Positions 37,579-45,368 of a stretch of DNA of 64,000 bases are shown one piece after another. A program made the translations under genes and the position numbers. Within the stretch, counting starts at the first letter, position 1. Every line of letters starts with the position of its first letter. Below the pieces are notes generated by a model, which was not told the DNA's origin, made no database searches, and saw nothing but the letters and a program-made list of their open reading frames with translations. The stretch covers positions 1-64,000 of the forward strand of contig FOCC01000004.1 of the NCBI GenBank assembly GCA_900110005.1, in the 5' to 3' direction. Source of the stretch: Ligilactobacillus sp. WC1T17. Lineage in GTDB: Bacteria; Bacillota; Bacilli; Lactobacillales; Lactobacillaceae.

Positions 37579-38024
37579 TGGCGCGTTTAATGGGACTTGA
37601 TGTTGGTTCGAAAACAGTCGGGATTGCTGTAAGTGATGAATTGGGCTGGACAGCTCAAGGCGTAGAAATTGTCCGTATTAATGAAGATGAAAAAGAATTC
37701 GGCATTGACCGTATCAAAGAATTAGCAGCTAAGTATGATGTTTGCGGCTTTGTTTTGGGCTTACCCAAGAATATGAATAATACGCTAGGACCTAGAGCGC
37801 AAGCCTCACAAGCATATGGTCAGCTTTTAGTTGATACTTTCCATTTGCCGATTGATTTTCAAGATGAACGGTTAACCACAGTGCAAGCGGAACGGATGTT
37901 GGTAGAACAAGCTGATACATCACGCAAAAAGCGCAAAAAAGTTATTGATAAATTGGCGGCAACCCTAATTTTGCAAAACTATCTTGATGCTTCCGGAAAA
38001 CTCTTAGCAGAAATAAAGAAATGA
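37578..38024 (+). CDS. yqgF: YqgF/RuvX family RNase H-fold nuclease
   Basis: Family proposed to act as a Holliday-junction resolvase and shown in some bacteria to process pre-16S rRNA 5' ends. It is 148 aa. Catalytic Asp in [46 protein letters not shown] and the C-terminal [16 protein letters not shown] start overlapping ireB's stop by one base. Confidence 0.93.
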   Translation: MARLMGLDVGSKTVGIAVSDELGWTAQGVEIVRINEDEKEFGIDRIKELAAKYDVCGFVLGLPKNMNNTLGPRAQASQAYGQLLVDTFHLPIDFQDERLTTVQAERMLVEQADTSRKKRKKVIDKLAATLILQNYLDASGKLLAEIKK

Positions 38025-38034
38025 GGTAATATGC

Positions 38035-38319
38035 ATGAGCGCATATGATGAAAAATATATTACCGTATCCGATGATAATGGTAATGAAACCCTATATGAA
38101 GTTTTATTTACATTTGATTCTGAAGATTACGGCAAATCATACATTTTGCTGATTCCTGCGGGGTCAGAACCAGGCGACCAAGTTGATGTGATGGCTTATG
38201 CCTTTGATCCAAATGAAGAAGGCGATGATGTTGACTTGATTGAAATCGAAAGCGATGAAGAATGGGATATGGTTGAAGGAGTTTTAGATACATTCCTCAA
38301 CGACGAAAATATGCAATAG
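38035..38319 (+). CDS. yrzB: DUF1292 family protein (YrzB)
   Basis: Small acidic protein of unknown function always found after ireB and yqgF in Bacilli. It is 94 aa with ITVSDDNGNETLYEVLFTFDSEDYGKSYILL and the acidic C-terminal ESDEEWDMVEGVLDTFL. GAGGTAAT precedes ATG 38035. It is the third gene of the operon and is followed by a terminator. Confidence 0.9.
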   Translation: MSAYDEKYITVSDDNGNETLYEVLFTFDSEDYGKSYILLIPAGSEPGDQVDVMAYAFDPNEEGDDVDLIEIESDEEWDMVEGVLDTFLNDENMQ

Positions 38320-38323
38320 ATTG

Positions 38324-38350
38324 AAAGGGGCTGGAAAAACAGCTCCTTTT
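38324..38350 (+). terminator. Terminator of the ireB operon
   Basis: AAAGGGGCTG pairs with CAGCTCCTTT (one G-U), loop of six, short T-run. Confidence 0.8.
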
Positions 38351-38417
38351 AATTTATAACTATTTGCAAGGTGTTTTTCATGTTAAAATAGAAAAAGATT
38401 TTTGCGAGGTGAAAAAG

Positions 38418-38663
38418 ATGACCACAAAAAAGAGGTTTAAAGTTAAAATTGGGCAGGAAGAATACACTATTATCGGCAAAGCGACCCCCAAACACATGGA
38501 GGCGGTCAGTCAGCTTTTAAACCAGCAATTGGCGGAAATTAAGCGGAATATGCCAGATTTGTCGACGGAAAAAGCTGCTATTCTTTTGGCGATTAATGCG
38601 ATGTCAGATTGTCTTGAAAAACAGGCTGAAGTAGATCAGCTCAAGGAACAAAAGGAAAGCTAA
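38418..38663 (+). CDS. zapA: Cell division protein ZapA
   Basis: FtsZ-bundling protein at the division ring. It is 81 aa: N-terminal beta part FKVKIGQEEYTIIGKATPKHMEAV, followed by a coiled-coil helix (LLNQQLAEIKR... CLEKQAEVDQLKEQKES). ATG 38418 follows GCGAGGTG by 6 nt; the longer open frame lacks a ribosome site. It overlaps cvpA by 1 nt, as in the zapA-cvpA-mutS2-trxA order of Bacilli. Confidence 0.9.
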   Translation: MTTKKRFKVKIGQEEYTIIGKATPKHMEAVSQLLNQQLAEIKRNMPDLSTEKAAILLAINAMSDCLEKQAEVDQLKEQKES

Positions 38664-39199
38664 TGGTTTCGATTATTATTGTGATTTTGCTAATTTTAGC
38701 CTACCGCTACGGCTTTACCAAAGGAATTATGGGGCTGATTGTCAGGGTAGCCAGTTTTATTTTAGTGGCGCTTTTGGCTGGCGTTTTATCGCACCGCTAT
38801 GGGCCCATTTTAGCGGCTAAATTACCCCGGTTTTCAGGTGAAAGTCAAGGTGTTTTAGCCAATTTGGGGCTTAATTTGAATGAAGCTTTTTATCAGTTGA
38901 TTTTATTTTGGCTTTTTACGATTGGCTTGGGCATTTTGGTGCGGATGATGCTGGGGCCTTTGACTGTGGTGGCCAATTTGCCGGGAATTTCATTAGTTAA
39001 CCGAGTGCTTGGCGGACTGGTAACCAGTCTTTTGATGTATGGGGTTTTATTTTTAATTTTGTTATTACTAAGCTCATGGCCAAATGAAAATGTCAGAGCA
39101 TCTGTCACGGACTCAACGCTGGCACAAATAATGCTGGAAAAAACACCGGTGGTCTCGAATAATATTTTAAAATATTGGTTATCGGAATTAAATGCATAG
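38663..39199 (+). CDS. CvpA family membrane protein
   Basis: A 178-aa integral membrane protein with about four hydrophobic helices (start to residue 20, about 27-45, 75-97, 113-138) and the CvpA-type YRYGFTKGIMGLIVRVASF at the N-terminus. The E. coli homologue is needed for colicin V production; the role in Firmicutes is not settled. It is coupled to zapA by a 1-nt overlap and followed by mutS2 after 15 nt. Confidence 0.88.
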   Translation: MVSIIIVILLILAYRYGFTKGIMGLIVRVASFILVALLAGVLSHRYGPILAAKLPRFSGESQGVLANLGLNLNEAFYQLILFWLFTIGLGILVRMMLGPLTVVANLPGISLVNRVLGGLVTSLLMYGVLFLILLLLSSWPNENVRASVTDSTLAQIMLEKTPVVSNNILKYWLSELNA

Positions 39200-39214
39200 A
39201 AGAAGGAAGATAGT

Positions 39215-41569
39215 TTGAATAAAAAAGGATTAAATACACTTGAATACGCTAAAATTATTCAGCGCTTAGCTGCATATATGACAACCGACATGGGACATAA
39301 ATTAGCTTTAAACCTACTTCCCAGCACTGATTATGCTGAAGTTGTTAAAAGCTTAGCTGAAACTAAGGATGCTAGTGATTTGTTGCGACTCAAAGGCGGC
39401 ATTCCAGTTCCAAGTTTAATTGATATTACACCTTATTTAAAACGGTTAGAGATTGATGCAACTTTGAATGCCAAGGAACTGGCAGCAATTGGCCGGGTTT
39501 TAAGGGCAACTAGTGATGTTAAACGCTTTTTTAGAAATGCCGCTGATGAAGAAATTAAGCTGCAATATTTGGCACAAGAAGCGCAAAAATTAGCGACTTT
39601 ACCGGAAATTTCACAGCGCTTGCTCAAGTCAATCGAAAATGATGGTCATGTGACTGATGAAGCTTCCCGTCTTTTAGCTAGTTTAAGACGGCAAATTTCG
39701 GCAACGGAAGCGGAGATTAGAAGTCGTTTAGGCAATTTTGTCAAAGGCAAATCAGCTAAATATTTAAGTGATGCGCTGGTGACGATTCGTAATGAACGCT
39801 ACGTTTTACCGGTGAAAGCTGAATATCGTGGTACTTTTGGCGGAATTGTCCATGATCAAAGTTCTTCGGGCCAAACCTTATTTATTGAACCACAGGCAAT
39901 TGTGGATTTAAATAACCGTTTGCGGCAGCAGCAGGCAGCTGAAAAAGAAGAAATTAAGCGGATTTTGGTCGAACTTTCAGCTATGATTGCGCCTTATACG
40001 GCTGAGTTGTGGCATAACGCTGATTTATTGGGTAAATTTGATTTTGTTAACGGCAAGGCGCGATTTGCACATGAATTAAAAGCGACCCAGCCCCTGGTTT
40101 CGCAGGAAAATGATGTTTACCTGCGGCAGGTTTGGCATCCATTGCTTGACCCTAAAAAAGCGGTCAAAAATGACATCGCCATTGGTAAAGATTACCAAGC
40201 CATGGTGATTACGGGACCTAACACTGGTGGTAAAACAATCACGCTAAAAACATTGGGGCTAGTAAGCATGATGGGGCAAGCCGGCTTATTTATTCCGGCT
40301 AATGAAAATAGTCGAATTGGGTTATTTGACGATATTTTTGCAGATATCGGCGATGAACAGTCAATTGAACAAAGTTTGTCGACTTTTTCAGCTCATATGA
40401 CGACGATTGTGGAGATTTTGAATCATATTGATGAACGTTCTTTAGTTTTATTTGATGAATTAGGTGCGGGAACTGATCCACAAGAAGGGGCTGCCTTAGC
40501 CATTGCTATTTTGGATGCCGTTGGTGCTAAAGACAGTTATGTAGTGGCTACAACCCACTATCCAGAACTTAAAGCTTATGGCTATGAACGTCCGCAAACG
40601 ATTAACGCGTCGATGGAATTTGATGCGCAAACCTTGCAGCCAACCTATCGTCTGTTAATTGGGATTCCTGGTCGTAGTAATGCTTTTGATATTTCAAAAA
40701 GGCTGGGACTTGACCCAAGTATTGTGGAAGCAGCGCGCCAATTAACGGCTCAAGACAGTCAAGATCTCAATGAAATGATCGCAGATTTAGTGGCTAAAAG
40801 ACATGAAGCTGAAGAAGAAAAGGCTGATTTTAAAAAATATTTGGACGAATCTGAAAGTCTATATGAAGATTTGAAAAAAGCTTTTGCCAGCTACCAGCAA
40901 GAAAAAGAGCATATGTTAGCGCAAGCCCGTCAGCAAGCCAACGAAATTGTGCAAAATGCACAGCAAAAGGCGGATGCTGTGATTTCTGATTTGCATAAGA
41001 TGCAGCAAAGCGGAGCTAATATTAAAGAAAATGAATTAATTGATGCTAAAAGTCGCTTAAACGCGCTCGAACAGCCGATGCTTAAGAAAAATAAGGTCTT
41101 ACGTCGGGCTAAGCAACAACAAGAATTTCACGAAAACGATGATGTCATGGTTAAAACCTATGGGCAAAGAGGCGTGTTAGTGAAAAAATTAGGCCAGCAT
41201 GAATGGGAAGTGCAGCTGGGTATTTTAAAGATGAAAGTTGACGAAAATGATTTGGAAAAAATCACCATCAAAGAGCAAACTGCTAAAGGAGCGCATACGG
41301 TGGTTAAACGGACGGCCTCTAGTCATGTTTCGCCTAAGCTGGATCTTAGAGGTCAAAGATATGAAGAAGCTATGACAAATGTTGACCGGTACATTGATGC
41401 TGCTATTTTAGCCGGCTATCCTTCCGTAACATTGGTGCATGGCAAAGGAACCGGTGCTTTAAGAAAAGGAATTGTGGCTTATTTGCAACAAAATCGCGCT
41501 GTGAAGCACTTTGAATTTGCACCGCCAAATGCTGGCGGCAATGGAGCAACTATTGTTTACTTTAAGTAA
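39215..41569 (+). CDS. mutS2: Endonuclease MutS2
   Basis: MutS-like ATPase with a Smr nuclease domain. The family is linked to suppression of recombination and to rescue of collided ribosomes. It is 784 aa. Walker A GPNTGGKTITLKTLGL, signature SLSTFSAHM, Walker B VLFDELGAGTDP, a coiled-coil region (about 515-610), and a C-terminal Smr domain with LDLRGQRYEEAM and VHGKGTGALRKGI. No N-terminal mismatch-reading domain. TTG start after GAAGGAAG. Confidence 0.95.
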   Translation: MNKKGLNTLEYAKIIQRLAAYMTTDMGHKLALNLLPSTDYAEVVKSLAETKDASDLLRLKGGIPVPSLIDITPYLKRLEIDATLNAKELAAIGRVLRATSDVKRFFRNAADEEIKLQYLAQEAQKLATLPEISQRLLKSIENDGHVTDEASRLLASLRRQISATEAEIRSRLGNFVKGKSAKYLSDALVTIRNERYVLPVKAEYRGTFGGIVHDQSSSGQTLFIEPQAIVDLNNRLRQQQAAEKEEIKRILVELSAMIAPYTAELWHNADLLGKFDFVNGKARFAHELKATQPLVSQENDVYLRQVWHPLLDPKKAVKNDIAIGKDYQAMVITGPNTGGKTITLKTLGLVSMMGQAGLFIPANENSRIGLFDDIFADIGDEQSIEQSLSTFSAHMTTIVEILNHIDERSLVLFDELGAGTDPQEGAALAIAILDAVGAKDSYVVATTHYPELKAYGYERPQTINASMEFDAQTLQPTYRLLIGIPGRSNAFDISKRLGLDPSIVEAARQLTAQDSQDLNEMIADLVAKRHEAEEEKADFKKYLDESESLYEDLKKAFASYQQEKEHMLAQARQQANEIVQNAQQKADAVISDLHKMQQSGANIKENELIDAKSRLNALEQPMLKKNKVLRRAKQQQEFHENDDVMVKTYGQRGVLVKKLGQHEWEVQLGILKMKVDENDLEKITIKEQTAKGAHTVVKRTASSHVSPKLDLRGQRYEEAMTNVDRYIDAAILAGYPSVTLVHGKGTGALRKGIVAYLQQNRAVKHFEFAPPNAGGNGATIVYFK

Positions 41570-41639
41570 GCAAAAAAATAGCTTACCATAAATAGCTGTG
41601 CTAAAATATTTTTTGATAAATAATTAAGGAGGTAGCAAA

Positions 41640-41948
41640 ATGATTGAAACTGCTACAAGTCAAGATTTTAACGAAAAAACAGCTCAAGGACTTTCATTTA
41701 CTGATTTTTGGGCAACATGGTGCGGTCCTTGCCGGATGCAAAGTCCTGTGGTAGAACAATTAGCAAATGAAATGGACAATGTCAATTTTTATAAAGTTGA
41801 TGTGGATGCTAACCCTGAAATTGCTGGCCAATTAGGTATTATGAGTATTCCAACAATGGTTGTTAAAAAAGATGGTCAAATTGTTGATACGATTATCGGC
41901 TATCATGACAAGGCTTCATTAGCCGAAGTTTTAAAGAAACATATGTAA
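41640..41948 (+). CDS. trxA: Thioredoxin
   Basis: Dithiol redox protein reduced by thioredoxin reductase. It is 102 aa with the active site WCGPC (C28, C31) in FWATWCGPCRMQSPV, and the cis-Pro in MSIPTMVV. It is preceded by AAGGAGG. It follows mutS2, the conserved location. A strong terminator comes after it. Confidence 0.96.
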   Translation: MIETATSQDFNEKTAQGLSFTDFWATWCGPCRMQSPVVEQLANEMDNVNFYKVDVDANPEIAGQLGIMSIPTMVVKKDGQIVDTIIGYHDKASLAEVLKKHM

Positions 41949-41949
41949 T

Positions 41950-41986
41950 AAAAAAAGTCTCACTTTGCCGGAGTGAGACTTTTTTT
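41950..41986. terminator. Bidirectional terminator
   Basis: AAAAAAAGTCTCACT pairs with AGTGAGACTTTTTTT between converging trxA and the yslB-like gene. Confidence 0.92.
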
Positions 41987-42476
41987 AGTTTTCAGTTTCC
42001 TCAGTGTCATCGTGTAGGACTAAAGGAGACATTTCAGGTGCTTCATCTAGGTCAAGCGGGTCTTTGGTGTCAACTTGAATTAAAAAGTTGACAGTATTAG
42101 CTGTCTTTTTATCCACAATTGCTTCAGTGATAAAGCCCAGCTGGTTTTGGATCGTTTCAGCTAAGAAGCCGGCTTCAAGCAAAAAGTCAGCGTTTGAATT
42201 TAATTGCTGGCGTAAAATGACTTCCGGTCCGCTTAGTTCAAAGTATTGGTTATTACGTTTAGCTTTGGTCCGCTTGAGAGTGCCAAAGCCGGCTTGTGCA
42301 AAGAAAACGGGCAAGTCTTCATCTTTAGCCAAAGGGAAAAGGCGGGCGAGGCGTTTGCCGGCCCAGTATAAAATATTATTGTCCCGGCCTAAAAGTTCAG
42401 GTAAAAGGACGTCACGCAAGATAGTGACGTCTAATTTATCTTGGGATAAGGCCAAGTCATAGAAATTTTCCTGCAT
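41985..42476 (-). CDS. yslB: YslB-like DUF2507 protein
   Basis: A 163-aa soluble protein resembling B. subtilis YslB: LPELLGRDNNILYWAGKRLARLFPL near the start, FFAQAGFGTLKRTKAKRNNQYFELSG, and FLLEAGFLAETIQNQLGFITEA. Function unknown; the fold is related to small V4R-like domains. A tail of about 25 acidic residues ends the protein. AAGGAG lies 11 nt before the ATG, a rather long spacing. It is divergent from xtp. Confidence 0.82.
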   Translation of the reverse strand: MQENFYDLALSQDKLDVTILRDVLLPELLGRDNNILYWAGKRLARLFPLAKDEDLPVFFAQAGFGTLKRTKAKRNNQYFELSGPEVILRQQLNSNADFLLEAGFLAETIQNQLGFITEAIVDKKTANTVNFLIQVDTKDPLDLDEAPEMSPLVLHDDTEETEN

Positions 42477-42635
42477 GGTAGAAAGGACTCCTTCAAATAA
42501 TGTCTACATATTATTATACCTTGTCATTTCTGATTTGGCATTTTTTTTAGATTAATTTATAAATTGAATATTATTTCTTGCAAAGTTGCTTTTTTTTGAC
42601 CATAATTAAAGACAAGATTAAAGGGGGCAGATGGA

Positions 42636-43232
42636 ATGGAAAAGATTTTAATTGCAACTAAAAATGCGGGCAAGGCGCGGGAATACCGCCAATTATTCGA
42701 ACCGATGGGGTTAGAAGTTGTAACCTTAGCTGATTTGCCGGAACAAGTAGAAATTAATGAAAATGGGACAACCTTTGCACAAAATGCTTTGATTAAAGCC
42801 CAAACCCTCACGGATAAATATCACCTGCCGGTTTTAGCAGATGATTCAGGTCTTGTAGTGGATTATTTAAATGGAGCACCTGGCATTTATTCAGCCCGCT
42901 ATGCCGGGGATCATGATGATCAAGCTAATAATGCTAAATTGTTGCGCGAATTAGCCGGAGTGCCTAAGGAACAAAGAACGGCTCACTTTCATTGTTCAAT
43001 TGTAGTTACCGCACCTGATAAAGAGCCCTTAATCGTTGAAGGTAATGTCGCTGGTTATATTTTAGACCAGGCTTATGGCGATGATGGCTTTGGCTACGAC
43101 CCTTTATTTTACTATCCGCCTTTTGCTAAGACCTTTGGACAAGCGGGGATGGCTGAAAAAAATAAAGTCAGTCACCGCGCTCAAGCAGTCAAAGAATTAA
43201 TGAAACATTTTGATGCGTGGTACCAAAAGTAG
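42636..43232 (+). CDS. rdgB: XTP/dITP diphosphatase (HAM1/RdgB family)
   Basis: Hydrolyses deaminated purine nucleotides (XTP, dITP, ITP) to keep them out of DNA and RNA. It is 198 aa: IATKNAGKAREYRQLF, ENGTTFAQNALIKA, ADDSGLVVDYLNGAPGIYSARYAG and the C-terminal DGFGYDPLFYYPP and KNKVSHRAQA. The racE/murI or rph genes often found before it are absent. It is preceded by AAGGGGG. The phosphodiesterase starts 8 nt later. Confidence 0.95.
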   Translation: MEKILIATKNAGKAREYRQLFEPMGLEVVTLADLPEQVEINENGTTFAQNALIKAQTLTDKYHLPVLADDSGLVVDYLNGAPGIYSARYAGDHDDQANNAKLLRELAGVPKEQRTAHFHCSIVVTAPDKEPLIVEGNVAGYILDQAYGDDGFGYDPLFYYPPFAKTFGQAGMAEKNKVSHRAQAVKELMKHFDAWYQK

Positions 43233-43240
43233 GTGAAAAA

Positions 43241-43762
43241 ATGAAGTACGTAATTGTCAGTGATAGTCATGGTGATCGTGATATTTTAGTTAAATTAGTC
43301 GAAAAATATCAAAATGAAGCTGATTTAATTCTGCATTGTGGCGATTCAGAATTAAGATCCAATGATGAACTGTTTACCAAGATGTATGTTGTTATGGGAA
43401 ATTGTGATTTTGATAGTGGCTTTGATAATGAAAGAATTATCAAAAGAGGACCTGACCGGATGTTCTTGACCCATGGACATTTATATGGTGTTAATTTTAG
43501 CCTTGATAAATTAGATTACCAAATGCAGGCCGAAAGCTGCCAAATTGCTTTTTATGGCCACACCCATCAATTATATGCTGATTACGGTCAAGGAAGGCTC
43601 ATTGTAAATCCCGGCAGCATCAGCCAACCACGCGGACCTTACGCTAAGCTTGGCGGAACGTATGCTGTGCTTGAAAGTTCTAAGGAGGCTTATCATGTTC
43701 AATATTATAACCGCCAGTTTGAGCCGGTTGAAAATTTGAAAGCTGTGTTCAAACGTGATTAA
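43241..43762 (+). CDS. Metallophosphoesterase, YfcE/MJ0936 family
   Basis: A 173-aa two-metal phosphodiesterase. Metal ligands in VSDSHGDRD, HCGDSE, VMGNCDF, THGHLYG and GHTHQLY. It is homologous to B. subtilis YsnB, which also follows the XTPase gene. The physiological substrate is unknown. ATG 43241 has AGGTGAAAAA upstream; the open frame extends into rdgB without a better start. Confidence 0.9.
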   Translation: MKYVIVSDSHGDRDILVKLVEKYQNEADLILHCGDSELRSNDELFTKMYVVMGNCDFDSGFDNERIIKRGPDRMFLTHGHLYGVNFSLDKLDYQMQAESCQIAFYGHTHQLYADYGQGRLIVNPGSISQPRGPYAKLGGTYAVLESSKEAYHVQYYNRQFEPVENLKAVFKRD

Positions 43763-43952
43763 TGAATTAAATAAGCTGAAAACACGACTGGTTATTTGGT
43801 CTGTTATTGATCTGTTGCTTTTGTTGGAGCGGCAATATTTTGCGCCACAATTGATGACTTTAGTCTTTATATGTGCGAGTTTTTGGCTGCTATTCTTATA
43901 TTTGACATACTTGGTTTTAGCACTAAAAAAGGGACGGAAACCGCGGAAATAG
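43755..43952 (+). CDS. Small two-helix membrane protein, hypothetical
   Basis: A 65-aa product with two hydrophobic segments (about 11-25 and 33-56) and a basic tail (KKGRKPRK), so positive-inside orientation puts the C-terminus in the cytosol. GTG 43755 overlaps the end of the phosphodiesterase by 8 nt, suggesting translational coupling, but no clear ribosome site is seen. The family is not recognised. Confidence 0.5.
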   Translation: MINELNKLKTRLVIWSVIDLLLLLERQYFAPQLMTLVFICASFWLLFLYLTYLVLALKKGRKPRK

Positions 43953-43980
43953 TTGCTTTTTTAAAATTTAAGTGTATAAT
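43953..43980 (+). promoter_or_regulatory. Promoter of tRNA-Glu
   Basis: TTGCTT (43953-43958), 16-bp spacer, TATAAT (43975-43980), 15 bp before the tRNA. Confidence 0.7.
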
Positions 43981-43995
43981 AATAAGAGTAGTTTT

Positions 43996-44068
43996 TGCCC
44001 GTTGGTCAAATTGGTTAAGACGTCGCCCTCTCAAGGCGGAGTTACGGGTTCGATCCCCGTACGGGTGA
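43996..44068 (+). tRNA. tRNA-Glu (anticodon CTC)
   Basis: The anticodon loop reads CTCTCAA, closed by TCGCC/GGCGG. The T-arm is ACGGG-TTCGATC-CCCGT, and the D-arm contains GGTTAAGAC. The acceptor pairs TGCCCGT with ACGGGTG, so the first two pairs are U-G and G-U wobbles where tRNA-Glu normally has G-C. CCA is not encoded. It decodes GAG. The unusual acceptor end makes the exact 5' base uncertain. Confidence 0.85.
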
Positions 44069-44072
44069 TAAT

Positions 44073-44100
44073 AGGCTGGGAGTCTTTCCCAGCCTTTCTT
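44073..44100 (+). terminator. Terminator of tRNA-Glu
   Basis: AGGCTGGGA pairs with TCCCAGCCT, loop of 5, then TTCTT. Confidence 0.85.
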
Positions 44101-44216
44101 GCTATAGTGGTGTTTAAGGGGTAAAAAAATATTTTTAGGCAACATAATTACTTAACATTTAGATGCTATAATTAGTAAAATAAGCAAGAGAAAACTATCA
44201 AAAAGGAGGACATGCT

Positions 44217-44513
44217 ATGTTAAGAAGAACCAAGAATTTTTTAAATGCTCATGGCGTTGAGTATGAAAAAGAGCACGTTAATCCGCTGATGGTGCCAGAA
44301 AGAGTTTATGTACTTAAATTCGGTAAGCAAGATGGCAAGTTTATGAACCGGTTTATCGTTGAGCATTCCTATACATGGACAGGGCGAGACAAGATTAATA
44401 AAATTACTTTGCGGCTTCATGGACAAAAACATCCGCGCGAGTTTAAAAATGAAGCCATGTTGCTACAATACTTGGAACGTCATGTCAAAAGATATGCAAA
44501 AGAAGATAAATAA
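44217..44513 (+). CDS. Hypothetical basic protein (98 aa)
   Basis: Unrecognised. Strongly basic (many Lys, Arg, His), with predicted beta strands VYVLKFGKQD, RFIVEHSYTWTGR and KITLRLHGQKHPREF and a C-terminal helix LLQYLERHVKRYAKE. Its charge would suit nucleic-acid binding, but this is only inferred. AAAGGAGG lies 7 nt before the ATG. It stands alone between tRNA-Glu and tRNA-Gln with its own terminator. Confidence 0.7.
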   Translation: MLRRTKNFLNAHGVEYEKEHVNPLMVPERVYVLKFGKQDGKFMNRFIVEHSYTWTGRDKINKITLRLHGQKHPREFKNEAMLLQYLERHVKRYAKEDK

Positions 44514-44537
44514 GCAAAAAGTGCTAAACTTCAGGTT

Positions 44538-44567
44538 GAATGCTGTGGCAACACAGCATTCTTTTTT
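44538..44567 (+). terminator. Terminator of the 44217 gene
   Basis: A perfect 10-bp stem GAATGCTGTG with CACAGCATTC, GCAA tetraloop and six T. Confidence 0.92.
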
Positions 44568-44569
44568 GT

Positions 44570-44597
44570 AAAAAAAAACACCAGCCAAAGCCGGTGT
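44570..44597 (-). terminator. Terminator of tRNA-Gln
   Basis: ACACCAGC pairs with GCCGGTGT (one mismatch) and the adjoining A8 becomes a U-tract on the minus strand. Confidence 0.7.
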
Positions 44598-44604
44598 CTG
44601 ACGA

Positions 44605-44677
44605 TTGGGCATACAGGGTTCGAACCTGTAAATTATGGATTCAGAGTCCACTGCCTTACCAATTTGGCGAATGCCCA
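44605..44677 (-). tRNA. tRNA-Gln (anticodon CTG)
   Basis: The acceptor is TGGGCAT paired with ATGCCCA plus discriminator A. The anticodon loop is CTCTGAA, closed by GTGGA/TCCAT. The T-arm is ACAGG-TTCGAAC-CCTGT. The U1-A72 pair is usual for tRNA-Gln. CCA is not encoded. It decodes CAG. Confidence 0.95.
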
Positions 44678-44696
44678 ATAATTAATCAACTATTAC

Positions 44697-44725
44697 AGTA
44701 TAGTCATAAAAAAGTTGCTTGTCAA
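44697..44725 (-). promoter_or_regulatory. Promoter of tRNA-Gln
   Basis: On the minus strand TTGACA (44725-44720), 17-bp spacer, TATACT (44702-44697). The -35 lies in a 15-bp palindrome TTGCTTGTCAAGCAA shared with the divergent acylphosphatase upstream region. Confidence 0.8.
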
Positions 44726-44762
44726 GCAAAATCTAATAATATCAATCTAGAGGTGAAGTTTA

Positions 44763-45128
44763 ATGTTTGAAAAATTGAAAGCATTGTTTGAAATGCCAAC
44801 AACGCAAAATAAAATTAACCCTAACCTGCCTAAATTTGCTGCTTTGTTTACCAGCCAAGAACCCGTTCGATTAGAGCTTTTTTTTACTGGACGGGTTCAA
44901 GGAGTCGGGTTCAGATATAATTCAATGGTTGAAGCAAAAGAATTGGGCCTAACAGGCTGGGTTCAGAATTTGGATGACGGCCGGGTACAAATGGAAGTAC
45001 AGGGGCCAAGCTTAAAGATTGATCAATTAATTAATCAAATGCAGCAAAAACCGCTGGTAGAAATTAAGCACATAACTTATCATCAGCAAGCGTTAAAAGC
45101 AGAGCCGAACTTTAAAATGGCTAATTAG
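44763..45128 (+). CDS. Acylphosphatase with N-terminal extension
   Basis: Hydrolyses acyl phosphates. The catalytic domain covers about residues 34-121: phosphate loop and Arg in FTGRVQGVGFR (R51) and catalytic Asn in GWVQNLDDG (N69). The family is usually about 90 aa; here about 33 extra residues (EKLKALFEMPTTQNK..., not hydrophobic) precede it. GAGGTGAAG just upstream supports this long start. The extension's function is unknown. Confidence 0.9.
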   Translation: MFEKLKALFEMPTTQNKINPNLPKFAALFTSQEPVRLELFFTGRVQGVGFRYNSMVEAKELGLTGWVQNLDDGRVQMEVQGPSLKIDQLINQMQQKPLVEIKHITYHQQALKAEPNFKMAN

Positions 45129-45291
45129 TCCATGTTATAAAAAGTTACTTATTAAATTCGAAAATGACGATAAAAATGTGAAAAAAGATTTAATAAAAAT
45201 ATTTGAAAGCAAATTAAAGTAAAAAAAAGCCGAATTTACAGGTATTGAAGGAAATAAATCAAATCATTTAAATTAGTAAGTATAATTCACA

Positions 45292-45308
45292 TGTAGCATT
45301 TTATGACA
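45292..45308. promoter_or_regulatory. Candidate GlnR box at the glutamine transporter promoter
   Basis: TGTAGCATTTTATGACA matches the GlnR/TnrA consensus TGTNANAWWWTMTNACA except for one base (G at position 5). It overlaps the -35 region of the promoter whose extended -10, TGGTATACT, is at 45314-45322. Confidence 0.5.
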
Positions 45309-45368
45309 AGAGATGGTATACTGTTGAAAGTAATTTAAAATATTTTCAAGAAAAGGGGAAGTATACCA

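Noticed and set aside
42088-42462. 124-codon plus-strand ORF opposite the yslB-like gene
   Set aside because: Low-complexity Lys/Arg/Ser product antisense to a family-matching gene with correct flanking terminators.
43871-44145. ORFs on both strands across tRNA-Glu
   Set aside because: They are translations of the tRNA and its flanks.
44540-44770. Plus-strand ORF of 76 codons
   Set aside because: It covers two terminators and tRNA-Gln and has no family features.
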